Source of the DNA: Halorubrum alkaliphilum
GTDB lineage: Archaea; Halobacteriota; Halobacteria; Halobacteriales; Haloferacaceae
Direction of reading: 5' to 3'
Length of the DNA stretch: 64,000 bases
Assembly (NCBI RefSeq): GCF_017873815.1
Contig: NZ_JAGGKQ010000006.1
Coordinates: 84,868-148,867 of the forward strand
The stretch's first letter is position 1. Each line of letters starts with the position of its first letter. The notes beneath the pieces are model-generated. The model did no database searches and was not told the origin of the DNA. It saw only the letters and a program-made list of their open reading frames with translations. The position numbers were made by a program, and so were the translations under genes. This document shows positions 16,920-25,720 of the stretch, one piece after another.

Positions 16920-17478
16920 GCGAGTCGCGAGTCGCGGTCTCGCCGAACAGCCAGTCGGCGTGCTCGACCGCGTACTCGCGGTGCTCCTCGGTGATGTACC
17001 CGAGCGCGTCCTCAACGACGACGGGTCGGTAGTCCCGGAGCCCGGCGCTACCGGCGGTGTGGAGCACACAAACGTTCGCGAGCGTCCCACAGATCAGGAG
17101 ATCGTCGATCCCGCGAGCGTCGAGGTATCCTTCGAGATCGGTCCGGTAGAAGGCGTCGTAGGTGTGTTTCTCGACGACGTGATCCTCGCCACGCACGTCG
17201 AGCGCGTCGACCAGCTCCGCGTCCCACGACCCCTCGACGACGTGTTCGCCCCAGCGGTCGAACTCGTCGTAGTAGTGGGTGTCGTCGAACTGCTCGGGCG
17301 GATGAACGTCGCGGGTATATACAACGCGCGCACCGGCGTCGCGGGCGCGGTCGACGAGGTCGGCGACCGGATCGATCGCGGCCTCGCTCGGCTCGGCGTA
17401 GAGGCTCCCGTCGGGGTGACAGAACCCGTTTTGCATGTCCACGACGACCACCGCGGTGGCGTGCGGATCGTACGGCAT
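16900..17478 (-). CDS. Isochorismatase-family cysteine hydrolase (nicotinamidase-like)
   Basis: The 192-residue protein has the family pattern: VVVVDMQNGF with catalytic Asp, a Lys in VVEKHTYDAF, and the nucleophile Cys in GTLANVCVLHTA (cis-peptide then Cys). Substrates in the family include nicotinamide and isochorismate. A nicotinamidase role would feed nicotinate to the phosphoribosyltransferase about 1.9 kb away, but the metal site (D-x-H-x-H) is only partly recognisable, so the substrate is uncertain. The stop codon lies in the 23-bp triplicate repeat. The gene is divergent from the surface-protein gene. Confidence 0.85.
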   Translation of the reverse strand: MPYDPHATAVVVVDMQNGFCHPDGSLYAEPSEAAIDPVADLVDRARDAGARVVYTRDVHPPEQFDDTHYYDEFDRWGEHVVEGSWDAELVDALDVRGEDHVVEKHTYDAFYRTDLEGYLDARGIDDLLICGTLANVCVLHTAGSAGLRDYRPVVVEDALGYITEEHREYAVEHADWLFGETATRDSLTFGGE

Positions 17479-17559
17479 GTCCCGTGGTTCGTCCGCCGAT
17501 AAATAAAACGTACAGGGAGCACGGACAAACTACTTACCCGACGGCTCGTAAGCGGTCAT

Positions 17560-19257
17560 ATGCGACGGGTTCTCACCCTTTCGGTGGTGGTCGTCACGGT
17601 CGCCCTCCTCGCGATCGGCACCGGTGCCGCCGCCGTCGGAGGGGCCGCCGTCGGCGGCGAGGGCTCCGCGTCGACGAACTCGGTCGCGGAGACCGCGGCC
17701 GAATGCGAGACGACCGACGACAACGATCTGATCGGCTGTTGGAACGGGACCCACTACGGCGACGACTTCGATATCGATCAGGGCGACGGGCTGACCGAGC
17801 CGGAGCTCGAAGCGCTGACACACCGGAAGATGGCCCGAGTCGAACACCTCCGTGAACGTCCCTTCAAGGAGGAGGTGACGGTCGACACCATAACCCGCGA
17901 GGAGTTCCAGGCCGACCGAGCCGACGACGGCGAGCCGACGGACGCCGACCGCGAGTTCAACCGCTGGAACGATCAGGTGTGGAAGGCGCTGTTCGTCGTC
18001 GGCGAGGACGACTCCTCGGCCGAGGCGATCGACGCCGTGTTCGGCGGCGCGGTCGGTGGGTTCTACTCGCCGGCCGAGGAACGGGTCGTCATCGTCGTCG
18101 ACGAGGGTGAGGCCCTCCAGATCGACGGGTCGACGTTGGTTCACGAGCTCGCCCACGCGATGCAGGACCAGTATCACGACCTCGGCGACCGGCGATACGT
18201 CGGTGACACCCAGGACGCCGACCTCGCCGTCGACGGGATCGTCGAGGGGGAGGTCGTCCACCTTGAGGAGCTGTACGACGAGCGATGTGAGGAGAACTGG
18301 ACGTGTCTCGGCGAGCCCGACGAGGAGGCCGGTGGAGGTGCGGGCGACCTGAACTTCGGTATCCTACAGACCGTCCTCCAGCCCTACTCCGACGGCCCGT
18401 TCTACGCGGCGGAACTGGTAGAGGAGCGGGGCTGGGAGGCGGTCAACGACACGATGAACGAGCCGCCCGAGAGCACTTCGGAAGTGATCCACCGCGACCC
18501 CGACTACGAGACGACCGACGTCGAGTTCGAGGACACCGCGGAGGGCGACTGGGAGACGTACTCGAACCAGGGCGTCGACGGTGCGGAGACGACGGGCGAG
18601 GCGTCGATGTTCGTGATGTTCTGGTATCAAGCGTATCAAGCGGTTCAGGCGGGTGAGCCCTCCCCGACGTTCGATGCCAACACCCACTTGGCGACGGATG
18701 AGACTCTCGCGACCCGAAACGCGTACAACTACGCTCACTCCTCGACCGACGGCTGGGCGGGCGACGAGCTGTACCCCTACCGCAACGACGCCGGCGACGA
18801 AGAGCGCGACGGCTACGTCTGGGTGACGGAGTGGCAGACCGAGGCGGACGCGGAGGAGTTCCACGAGACGTACCTCCGGATGGTCGATCATCACGGTGCC
18901 GAACGCCTCGACGACGGCGTTCTCGACGTCGCTGACGGCGACTTCCGGGGCGCGTACGGCATCGAGCGCGACGACACGACCGTGACGATCGCTCACGCGC
19001 CCACCGCTGACGGCGTGTTCGACCTCCGTCCCGAACTCGATCCCGACGGTGTCGACGACGTAAACGGTGAGAACGCCGGTGACGGGCTTGGGAGCTCCGA
19101 TCCGAACCTCGGCGACGGCAACGAGGGGGACGGCGAGGGGGACGACGAGTTCGCCGACGGTGAACCGTTCGACGGGGCCGTTCCGGGTCTCGGGGTCGTC
19201 GTCGGCCTCGTCTCGCTCGTCGGGGCCGCGCTCCTCGCTCGCCGCTCCCGATCGTAG
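17560..19257 (+). CDS. Hvo_1808-like cell-surface protein with HELAH motif
   Basis: The 565-residue precursor starts with a Sec-type signal (MRR, hydrophobic 4-27). It ends in an acidic linker and a C-terminal anchor PGLGVVVGLVSLVGAALLA followed by RRSRS. That is the tripartite PGF-CTERM archaeosortase layout, with PGL in place of PGF. The body resembles the haloarchaeal Hvo_1808 family of surface proteins. Residues 195-199 read HELAH within LVHELAHAMQDQYHD, a classical HExxH zinc-protease motif, and a later EGEVVHLEE could supply a third ligand. Secreted proteolytic activity is inferred only. The exterior is strongly acidic. Confidence 0.78.
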   Translation: MRRVLTLSVVVVTVALLAIGTGAAAVGGAAVGGEGSASTNSVAETAAECETTDDNDLIGCWNGTHYGDDFDIDQGDGLTEPELEALTHRKMARVEHLRERPFKEEVTVDTITREEFQADRADDGEPTDADREFNRWNDQVWKALFVVGEDDSSAEAIDAVFGGAVGGFYSPAEERVVIVVDEGEALQIDGSTLVHELAHAMQDQYHDLGDRRYVGDTQDADLAVDGIVEGEVVHLEELYDERCEENWTCLGEPDEEAGGGAGDLNFGILQTVLQPYSDGPFYAAELVEERGWEAVNDTMNEPPESTSEVIHRDPDYETTDVEFEDTAEGDWETYSNQGVDGAETTGEASMFVMFWYQAYQAVQAGEPSPTFDANTHLATDETLATRNAYNYAHSSTDGWAGDELYPYRNDAGDEERDGYVWVTEWQTEADAEEFHETYLRMVDHHGAERLDDGVLDVADGDFRGAYGIERDDTTVTIAHAPTADGVFDLRPELDPDGVDDVNGENAGDGLGSSDPNLGDGNEGDGEGDDEFADGEPFDGAVPGLGVVVGLVSLVGAALLARRSRS

Positions 19258-19336
19258 CGGAAAGGGCGCGGGAACGATCGCTCGGCTCGTCGTCGACACG
19301 GATGACTTTTCGTGGCTGCCGGTCGAACCGATCGAT

Positions 19337-20503
19337 ATGACCGACTTCGAGTTCGACATCGTCGACGACGAGGCGATCCGCGGCGGCCGGGCGACGGACG
19401 CGTACTTCGACCGGACGACGGCTGCCTTGGAGCACGCCGGACGCAACCCCGAGGTCGTTGCCGAGGTGACCGCCGACCAGTTCCCGAACGGCGAGTTCGA
19501 GCTGTTCGCGGGACTGAACGACGCGGTCGCGCTGCTCGCCGGGCGTGGCCTCGACGTCCACGCGATCCCCGAGGGACGGTTGTTCGACGGCGGCCCGGTG
19601 ATGCGGATCGAAGGGTCGTATCGGACGTTCGCTCGGCTGGAGACCTCGCTTCTGGGCTTTCTCTCACATGCCTCCGCGATCGCGACCGCCGCGCTCGACT
19701 GTCGAGTCACGGCACCCGACTCGCAGCTGCTCTCCTTCGGCGCGCGTCACGTCCATCCGTCGATGGCCGCCGCGGTGGAGCGGTCGGCGCTCGTCGCGGG
19801 ATTCGACGGCTTCTCCCACGTCGCCGCCGGCGACCTGATCGACCGTGAGGCGTCGGGGACGATGCCGCACGCGCTCGCCATCTGTTTCGGTCGGGGGAAC
19901 CAAGAGGCGGCGTGGCACGCCTTCGACGAGGCGGCCGGCCCCGACACGCCCCGGATCGCGCTGTGTGACACCTACACCGACGAGGTGGACGAGACGCTCA
20001 GGGCGGTCGAGACGCTCGGCGACCGGCTCGACGGGATCCGTCTCGACACGACCGGATCGCGCCGGGGCGATTTCGAGCACATCGTTCGCGAGGTCCGGTG
20101 GGAGCTCGACGCTCGGGGGCACGACGACCTCGACGTGTACGTCTCCGGCGGACTCGGTCCTGCCGACCTCCGTACGCTCCGCGATCACGTCGACGGGTTC
20201 GGCGTCGGCGGCCACGTCTCGAACGCCGACCCCGTCGACTTCGCGCTCGACATCGTCGAGGTCGACGGTGAGCCGGCGGCTAAACGCGGCAAACTCTCCG
20301 GAACGAAGCAGGCGTACCGCACGGCCGACGGCGCGCACGCGGTCGGGCTGGTCGACCGGGACGCTCCCGAGGGATCCGAACCCCTGTTGGAGCCCGTGAT
20401 CCGCGACGGCGAGGTCATCGACGGGGGCGCGTTCTCGCTCACGGCGGCGGCGGAGCGGGCGCTCGCGGACGCGGAGCGGGTCGGATACGGGGGAAGGAAC
20501 TGA
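19337..20503 (+). CDS. pncB: Nicotinate phosphoribosyltransferase
   Basis: The enzyme condenses nicotinate with PRPP, using ATP, to form nicotinate mononucleotide in the NAD salvage pathway. The 388-residue protein from the ATG at 19337 has the short archaeal form. It begins with a conserved TDAYF segment (catalytic Tyr region) and has a FGARHVHPS block with the active-site His, and late phosphate-binding strands (LDGIRLDTTGSRRGD, YVSGGLGPADL). The frame is open upstream to 19067, but that overlaps the preceding gene. The isochorismatase-family hydrolase nearby could supply nicotinate. Confidence 0.93.
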   Translation: MTDFEFDIVDDEAIRGGRATDAYFDRTTAALEHAGRNPEVVAEVTADQFPNGEFELFAGLNDAVALLAGRGLDVHAIPEGRLFDGGPVMRIEGSYRTFARLETSLLGFLSHASAIATAALDCRVTAPDSQLLSFGARHVHPSMAAAVERSALVAGFDGFSHVAAGDLIDREASGTMPHALAICFGRGNQEAAWHAFDEAAGPDTPRIALCDTYTDEVDETLRAVETLGDRLDGIRLDTTGSRRGDFEHIVREVRWELDARGHDDLDVYVSGGLGPADLRTLRDHVDGFGVGGHVSNADPVDFALDIVEVDGEPAAKRGKLSGTKQAYRTADGAHAVGLVDRDAPEGSEPLLEPVIRDGEVIDGGAFSLTAAAERALADAERVGYGGRN

Positions 20504-20553
20504 GCGGCGGGATCGAGCCGAGAAAAAGCTACTGAGACCGTTCTTTTGGGCCG

Positions 20554-21156
20554 CTACAGCTCCTCAACTGCGCCGCCGTCGGGGCGCTCCCGGAACACCT
20601 GCCCCTCGATGAGCGTCACCATGGTGTCGTCCTCCTGCCAGGCGGTCGGCGATATCCTCGCCTTTCGGCAGGCTCGCGAGAGGAACTCCGCGCCGGACCA
20701 GCCGTTCTCGACGGGGACCGTCGGGTAGAGCCAGCCGTGGTCGTTGCCGCCGTCCACCGCGACGCCGTGGGTGCCGATCCGAAGGTCTTCGAGCGGATCG
20801 TTCGTCAGAACGGTGTTGGAGACGACGAACACGGAGACGGTGATGTTGTCGAGCTCCTTAGGCTCGACCTCGGAGCCACACGAGTCGTCGGAGGCCGCCT
20901 TGATCGCGGCCTCGACGATGGCGTGGCCGAGCTGATCGGAGGTCTCCCACGCGCCGGCACAGCCGCGCAGTCGCCCGCGTCCTCGGGTTGATTCGAGCCG
21001 GACGAACGCGCCGGTTCTTGCGTAAAACGCCTCACGCATGCTTCCGGGCTGTTCGCGTTGCCCGTTTCGAACGAACGACACGACCGCCTCGCGTGCGAGT
21101 TCGACCGCTCGTGCACCGTCGTCATACGACAGCTGAACGGTCTGTGCCTCGGACAT
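20554..21156 (-). CDS. AMMECR1 domain protein
   Basis: This 200-residue protein has the AMMECR1 signature LRGCAG near residue 75 (usually LRGCIG), flanked by the expected FVRLE strand and a late GWSGAEFL / ACRKARI segment. AMMECR1 proteins are conserved from archaea to humans; the biochemical role is unknown, though a redox or radical-SAM link has been proposed. I prefer the Met at 21156 (MSEAQT) over the one two codons upstream. It is convergent with pncB. Confidence 0.88.
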   Translation of the reverse strand: MSEAQTVQLSYDDGARAVELAREAVVSFVRNGQREQPGSMREAFYARTGAFVRLESTRGRGRLRGCAGAWETSDQLGHAIVEAAIKAASDDSCGSEVEPKELDNITVSVFVVSNTVLTNDPLEDLRIGTHGVAVDGGNDHGWLYPTVPVENGWSGAEFLSRACRKARISPTAWQEDDTMVTLIEGQVFRERPDGGAVEEL

Positions 21157-21332
21157 ACACATTTCTAACGGTGCTGACGACTTGAACGCTTCCCTTGGAC
21201 GTGAAGATCCGTGATCGACCGAGTATCCTCGAATTCCGCCGTCTATTCGGGTGTCCGGCGGTTTCAGGACGTGAGAGAGCGTTCACGGCGTCGCGTGTGG
21301 GTTCGGTCCCGAAATCGACCCGCCACCGAACC

Positions 21333-21340
21333 CCTTATTT
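21333..21340 (+). promoter_or_regulatory. TATA box of the RNase P RNA gene
   Basis: ccttattt lies 21-28 bp before the predicted RNA 5' end at 21361, the distance expected for an archaeal promoter. Confidence 0.5.
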
Positions 21341-21360
21341 TCCGGCGTCGGCTACGGTCG

Positions 21361-21683
21361 AGCGGACAGAGGGAGCCCGACTCCCGTGCCGTTGGCATGA
21401 GGAAAGTCCCCCCACCGGCCGGACGGGCGACCGGGCACACGCTCGGAGTCGGAGACGGCTGGCTCTGGAACAGCAACGACACCCCCCACCTCGACCCGTG
21501 ATTCGTGCGAACCGACCCGTAAGGGAAGGGAGCTAACCCGATGAGGTTCGACGGGTGGGAACGGATGGAACGGCGAATCCTCGCCGGTGCAAGTCCGCGG
21601 CCATTAGGTAGTCCGGCCACGGCCGCAGACGCTGAGCCGAATGTCGGGACGAACCGAAGGGGGCTTACTCCCCTCAGTCCGCT
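21361..21683 (+). ncRNA. rnpB: RNase P RNA
   Basis: The catalytic RNA of RNase P, which matures tRNA 5' ends. The universal core gaggaaagtcc (CR I) is at about 21399-21409, and the matching CR V segment gaaccgaagggggcttac begins at 21651. Helices can be traced by eye: P1 agcggac (21361-21367) with gtccgct (21677-21683); P2 cccgac (21376-21381) with gtcggg (21643-21648); P3 hairpin tgcc/ggca (about 21387-21397). I set the ends at P1, giving 323 nt. True ends may extend a few bases. It sits between AMMECR1 (divergent) and a dispersed repeat. Confidence 0.93.
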
Positions 21684-21741
21684 TATAAGGGCGACTGGCG
21701 AGTCCACGCGTCGGATCGTCGTCGTGGATCCCGTTCGAACA

Positions 21742-21757
21742 TGAGACGATCGTCTCA
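21742..21757. repeat. 16-bp perfect palindrome after rnpB
   Basis: TGAGACGATCGTCTCA is perfectly self-complementary and lies 58 bp past the RNase P RNA. It is not followed by a T-tract. It could be a protein-binding site or a 3' processing hairpin. Confidence 0.6.
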
Positions 21758-21793
21758 CCCCGTAGTCGGGATCCGTTCATCGGTGAGCGATGT

Positions 21794-22325
21794 CGGGAGT
21801 ATATCGAGCATACTGAGACGGTGGTGTTTATAAGCGAGAGAGTGATGTTGCTGGCGGCGGTTTATAAGTGAATGACTCCGCGAGAAACAACTCACACGTT
21901 CCACCCACTCGTGTATAAGTCTGCGACTGCGGATCGATGGTGACGATCTCCAAAGCCCCAGCCGTGTGAGCGGCGTAGGCGTTCACGAGAGCTCCGCTCT
22001 CGTGAGCCAATCAGAACGCTGCGCGTTCTGATGATGACGCAAGCAGCGTGGCGCGGAGCGCCACGGGCAGCCGGCGGCGCCGCCGCCGGCGACACCGCAA
22101 CGAGGGAACTTGCGACCGAGTGAGGAGCGCAGCGAGCGTACGCCGCTCACACGGCAGCGAGGCGCTCCGCGCCTCTGGCAGCCGGACGTAGTCCGGCGAC
22201 TGCCCCTTTGAGTCCCACCCGGCACAGCAACCGCACCTCACGCCTCCCCAGCCTCGTCGGCGGCGCCGCCGCCGGCGACCTCGCGCGCGTTTCTCGCGCG
22301 CGCCACCGCCTCGTTCAGTTATAAG
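21794..22325 (+). repeat. Modular dispersed repeat, copy A
   Basis: About 530 bp with no believable gene. The left flank (21794-21960) carries three TATA-like boxes (at about 21828, 21861 and 21914) and a block ending ccaaagccccagccg. A core follows, bounded by a perfect 17-bp inverted repeat: gccgtgtgagcggcgta at 21961-21977 and its complement at 22139-22155. The core holds two tight hairpins (cacgagagc...gctctcgtg and tcagaacg...cgttctga). The right flank contains tgcccctttgag and a caaccgcacctcac block. Copy C at 63549 matches it closely; the left flanks are the same length (167 bp). Relative to C, A has about 56 extra bp in the core and about 48 bp after it, both rich in small hairpins. 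Confidence 0.9.
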
Positions 22326-22443
22326 CAATAGTCGCTACCGCTCAAGTCTCTTTTAAACACGATCTCGTCGTCACCGATTTGGGAGATTTACTCCCGACAT
22401 CAGTCAAAACTGGTCCGCATCGGTCGACCATCCGGATCGCTAT

Positions 22444-23349
22444 TTATATGCCGAAGATCATCGCCGCGCCCTCCGCCAGTTCCTCGAACTCGTCGGCGTA
22501 CGCCACGGCGACGTATAGGAGCGTGAAGATCACGGCGTTGTGGAGGCCGTGTAACAGCGCGGGGACGACGATGTTGTCGGTGTACTCGTACACCGCACCG
22601 AACACGAGACTGGGGAAGAAGAGGACAGCGATGGTCGTCAGCCGACCTTCCAGCCCGCCCGTCAGCGCGATCACGTGGACGGCGGCGAAGATCGCGGAGG
22701 CGATGGCGATCGCGGGGACCGCCGAGATCGACTCCCGAAGCCGACTCTGGACGATCCCACGGTACAGCACCTCCTCGGCCGGGCCGATCACGAGGAACGA
22801 GGCGGCGATCAGAAGCGGGATGATCGCCGGGTTCTGCATGGCGATCTCCGCGCTCTGGTTCGCCGCCGGCTCCGGCCCGAGCAGCTGGAGGATCGTGGAG
22901 ATGACGACCACCATCACCAGTATCAACACCCAGCCGCCGACGACGAGCCCGATCTCCTTGAGGCTCGGCCGCCGGACTCCGAGATACGAGACGATCCCAG
23001 AGCGGTCGAACCCGCGGTGCCGCAGGTACCCGAACGCGACCCCACCGAACGCGACGTACTGGCCCAACAGCAGCGAGAGCCCCAGACTCACCGCGAGGGA
23101 GAGGCCGCCGATCGCCATTCCTACTCCGGAGACGACGAGACTGAACAGGAGGACGAACACGATCCCGAGCGTCCCGAGCCCGACCGCGACGCCGACCGCA
23201 CGAAGCGGCGAGTCCGAGACGGTCCACGGGCTCGACGGATCCACGCCGGCCGATCCGGATCCGTCCGCCCCAGCGTCTCGGGCGTCCTCGGTCCCACCCC
23301 ACCCGACGTCGTCCGACTCACGTCCGCCGTCCTCGGAGGGATCGCTCAT
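22444..23349 (-). CDS. CPBP family intramembrane metalloprotease
   Basis: The 301-residue protein has an acidic cytoplasmic N-terminus (about 50 residues) then seven or eight membrane helices. The Abi/CAAX-protease motifs are present: EEVLYR (Glu192, Glu193 and Arg198), the second motif FAAVHV (His225) and the third HGLHN (His267/His270). CPBP proteases process prenylated proteins in eukaryotes; prokaryotic members range from bacteriocin immunity to regulated proteolysis. The substrate here is unknown. It lies beside repeat copy A. Confidence 0.88.
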   Translation of the reverse strand: MSDPSEDGGRESDDVGWGGTEDARDAGADGSGSAGVDPSSPWTVSDSPLRAVGVAVGLGTLGIVFVLLFSLVVSGVGMAIGGLSLAVSLGLSLLLGQYVAFGGVAFGYLRHRGFDRSGIVSYLGVRRPSLKEIGLVVGGWVLILVMVVVISTILQLLGPEPAANQSAEIAMQNPAIIPLLIAASFLVIGPAEEVLYRGIVQSRLRESISAVPAIAIASAIFAAVHVIALTGGLEGRLTTIAVLFFPSLVFGAVYEYTDNIVVPALLHGLHNAVIFTLLYVAVAYADEFEELAEGAAMIFGI

Positions 23350-23439
23350 TGTTCAGTGTAGGTGCCGTTCACTCAAAGGTCTGTTCGTCGGTTGGCGGTT
23401 TGCCGGTTCCCCTGTCGAGCGCACCGTCGCCAGCCGCCC

Positions 23440-23997
23440 TCATCGACGCGTTAGCTCGTACCACAACACGGCGGTCACCGCCCGTCCGTCCCGGAGCCCG
23501 TCGTCGACGACGGCTTCGAGCAGGTCGTCGTACGGAACGACGTCGACGGAGATCGATTCGTTGTGATCGAGGTCGCGCTCGGCGGTCGGCTTACAGCCCG
23601 TCGCGAGCACGTGGTGGTGGACGGCGTTCGCCATTCCGTTCGTCGGCTCGACGGTCGTCAGGCGCTCGAAGGACTCGGCCTCATAGCCGGTTTCCTCGGC
23701 GAGTTCGCGGGCGGCCGCCCGTTCGAGGTCGACTCCGTTTCCGTCCCCGTCCTCCGGCTCGATCGTTCCGGCCGGGATTCCGCGATTGGTCCGGCCGATC
23801 GCCTGTCGCCACTCGTCGATGACGACGACGTCGCCGTCGGGCGTCAACGGCAGCACCACGACCGCGGGCGGCTCGTCGACGTAGTGGAAGCCGTCGGTGT
23901 CGCCGTCCGGGAAGCGGACCTCGTCACGGCGCACGTCGAAGCCGGGACAGCGGTAATCAATTTCGGTACCGAGCGTCTCCCACGCCAGATCGTCCAT
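23440..23997 (-). CDS. NUDIX hydrolase (ADP-ribose pyrophosphatase-like)
   Basis: The 185-residue protein carries a Nudix box ending AARELAEETGYE, preceded by PAGTIEPED as in ADP-sugar pyrophosphatases. A short acidic-Gly insertion (DGDGNG) lengthens the loop at the start of the box. The N-terminal half supplies the beta-strand dimer domain typical of NUDT5/ADPRase. Hydrolysis of ADP-ribose or ADP-sugars is the likely activity. It is encoded between the CPBP protease and dinB, all on the same strand. Confidence 0.87.
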   Translation of the reverse strand: MDDLAWETLGTEIDYRCPGFDVRRDEVRFPDGDTDGFHYVDEPPAVVVLPLTPDGDVVVIDEWRQAIGRTNRGIPAGTIEPEDGDGNGVDLERAAARELAEETGYEAESFERLTTVEPTNGMANAVHHHVLATGCKPTAERDLDHNESISVDVVPYDDLLEAVVDDGLRDGRAVTAVLWYELTRR

Positions 23998-24077
23998 ACT
24001 TCCTCTCCGTGGGCAGCGACCTAAAAGCGCTGTCTCGTTCGAACAGTCCTGTCCGGCGGTGCCGCGCCCCGACGCGA

Positions 24078-25505
24078 CTACGACCAGTCGCCGAGCGAGG
24101 CCTGTCCCTCGTCGTCCTGTTCCGCCGGATCCGGGGCGGGCTCATCGTCGTCGGTCCGCGGCTCCCCGCCGATCCAGTCGGTGATCTGCGCTCCCACGTC
24201 GTTGCGGCTCGCGGGGTGTTCCCTCCGCGTACCGCCTCTATCACCGTCCTCACCGGCCTCAAACCCGGCCAGCGTCGCCTGGTCGCTCTCGGCGAAATCG
24301 AGCTTCGAGACGCGGACACCGAGCTTCCGGACGCGGTCGTCGTCGAACTCATCGAGCAGGTCGAGTGCGACGGATTCGACCAGATCGGGATCGTCGACCG
24401 GGCCGGGGAGGCTCCGCGCCCGGGTGTTGACGTCGAACGGGGGCTCGACCGCCTTGATCCCGATGGTGCGGTAGAGACAGCCCCGCTCGCGGGCCCGGCG
24501 TGCCACGTCCGCGGCCAATGCCGCGACGGTCTCTCGCTTCTCCGCCTCGTCCGCGGTCGCCGGCAGCGACGACTCCCGTGAGAGGCTCTTGGGGAGTCCC
24601 CGCGGCGTGACCTCGCGGTCGTCCTCGCCGCGGGCGCGTCGCGAGAGCTCACGCCCGCGGTCGCCGAGTTCCGCCGCCAGCGTCTCCGGGTCTGCCGCCG
24701 CCACGTCGCCCGCGGTTTCGATCCCAAGATCCGCGAGCGCGCGCTCCGTCACTGGCCCGACGCCGTGAAGCGCCGCCGTCGGCAACGGCGCGAGGAACGA
24801 CGCCACCGTTCCGGGCGGCACAACAACCAGCCCGTCGGGTTTATCGGCGTCGCTCGCGACCTTCGCGGCCGACATGTTCGGCGCGACGCCGACGCTGGCG
24901 GGCACGCCGGCCTCCCGCTCGATCCGTTCTTTGACGTGTCTGGCGTACCCCTCGGCGAGCGTTCGCGCCGCGGCGGGGCCGGCCGCGGTGCTCGGCGGGA
25001 GCCCGTCGACCGCCTCGGTCGTCGCCTCCGGTCCGGAACCCGTACCCGCGGCGTCCCACGCGGTTCGGTCGGTGACATCGAGGTACGCCTCGTCGATGCT
25101 CACCTCGCGGACGACGTCCGCGCAGTCGTGGAGAACATCCTTGACATCGCCCGCAACCTCCTTATAAAAATCGAGGTCGACGGGACGGTAGTAGCCGGTC
25201 TCGCCGACCTCCTCCCCGGCAGTCGCGTCGGCGGTCCCGCGTCTCGGGAGTCGTTCGAGCGCCTCGGAGATGGGCATCGCGCTCTCGACGCCGAACTCGC
25301 GGGCCTCGTAGCTCGCGGTCGCGACCGCGCCGACGGTGTCTCCGGGCTCGTAGCCCATCCCGACGACCAGTGGCTCTCCACGGAGTTCGGGGTCGCGCAG
25401 CCGCTCACAGGACGCGTAAAAGCAGTCCATGTCCACGTGGAACACGACCCGATCGGGCTCGTCAACCCCCTCCGTGTCGGTTCCGGGGAGCGTCCCGCCG
25501 TCCAT
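24078..25505 (-). CDS. dinB: DNA polymerase IV (Y-family translesion polymerase)
   Basis: The 475-residue protein has the Y-family catalytic N-terminus HVDMDCFYASCE (metal-binding Asp25 plus steric-gate aromatic region), YxxR-type AxYEARxFG and the second acidic motif SIDEAYLDVT. Fingers, thumb HhH segment (GVGPVTERALADLGI) and little finger follow. The final residues QASLGDW fit a PCNA-interacting peptide (QxxLxxFF-like). The enzyme bypasses DNA lesions at stalled forks. Two acidic insertions lengthen it relative to Sulfolobus Dpo4, a usual halophile feature. Confidence 0.95.
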   Translation of the reverse strand: MDGGTLPGTDTEGVDEPDRVVFHVDMDCFYASCERLRDPELRGEPLVVGMGYEPGDTVGAVATASYEAREFGVESAMPISEALERLPRRGTADATAGEEVGETGYYRPVDLDFYKEVAGDVKDVLHDCADVVREVSIDEAYLDVTDRTAWDAAGTGSGPEATTEAVDGLPPSTAAGPAAARTLAEGYARHVKERIEREAGVPASVGVAPNMSAAKVASDADKPDGLVVVPPGTVASFLAPLPTAALHGVGPVTERALADLGIETAGDVAAADPETLAAELGDRGRELSRRARGEDDREVTPRGLPKSLSRESSLPATADEAEKRETVAALAADVARRARERGCLYRTIGIKAVEPPFDVNTRARSLPGPVDDPDLVESVALDLLDEFDDDRVRKLGVRVSKLDFAESDQATLAGFEAGEDGDRGGTRREHPASRNDVGAQITDWIGGEPRTDDDEPAPDPAEQDDEGQASLGDWS

Positions 25506-25720
25506 CGGTCGCCGATCCGCGCTCCGCGCCCTTAAGAGCGCGCCACGCGCGGTGGAAGTGGACCTGCCAACGCGGTTCCGGTGTCGTCGACTCCGTCGAA
25601 TGCTTATAGGTGATACGTCCCGATCCGATCCGTACGAACGTGGTGGCGACGGATATCGAGAGTGAATCGCTCAGATCGGCGGCGACGAGATCGTAATTAA
25701 AAACGGAACGAGCGGCGGCA

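Noticed and set aside
21828..22328. Several short open frames within repeat copy A
   Set aside because: They are Arg/Gly-rich, lack start signals and are not preserved between copies A and C.
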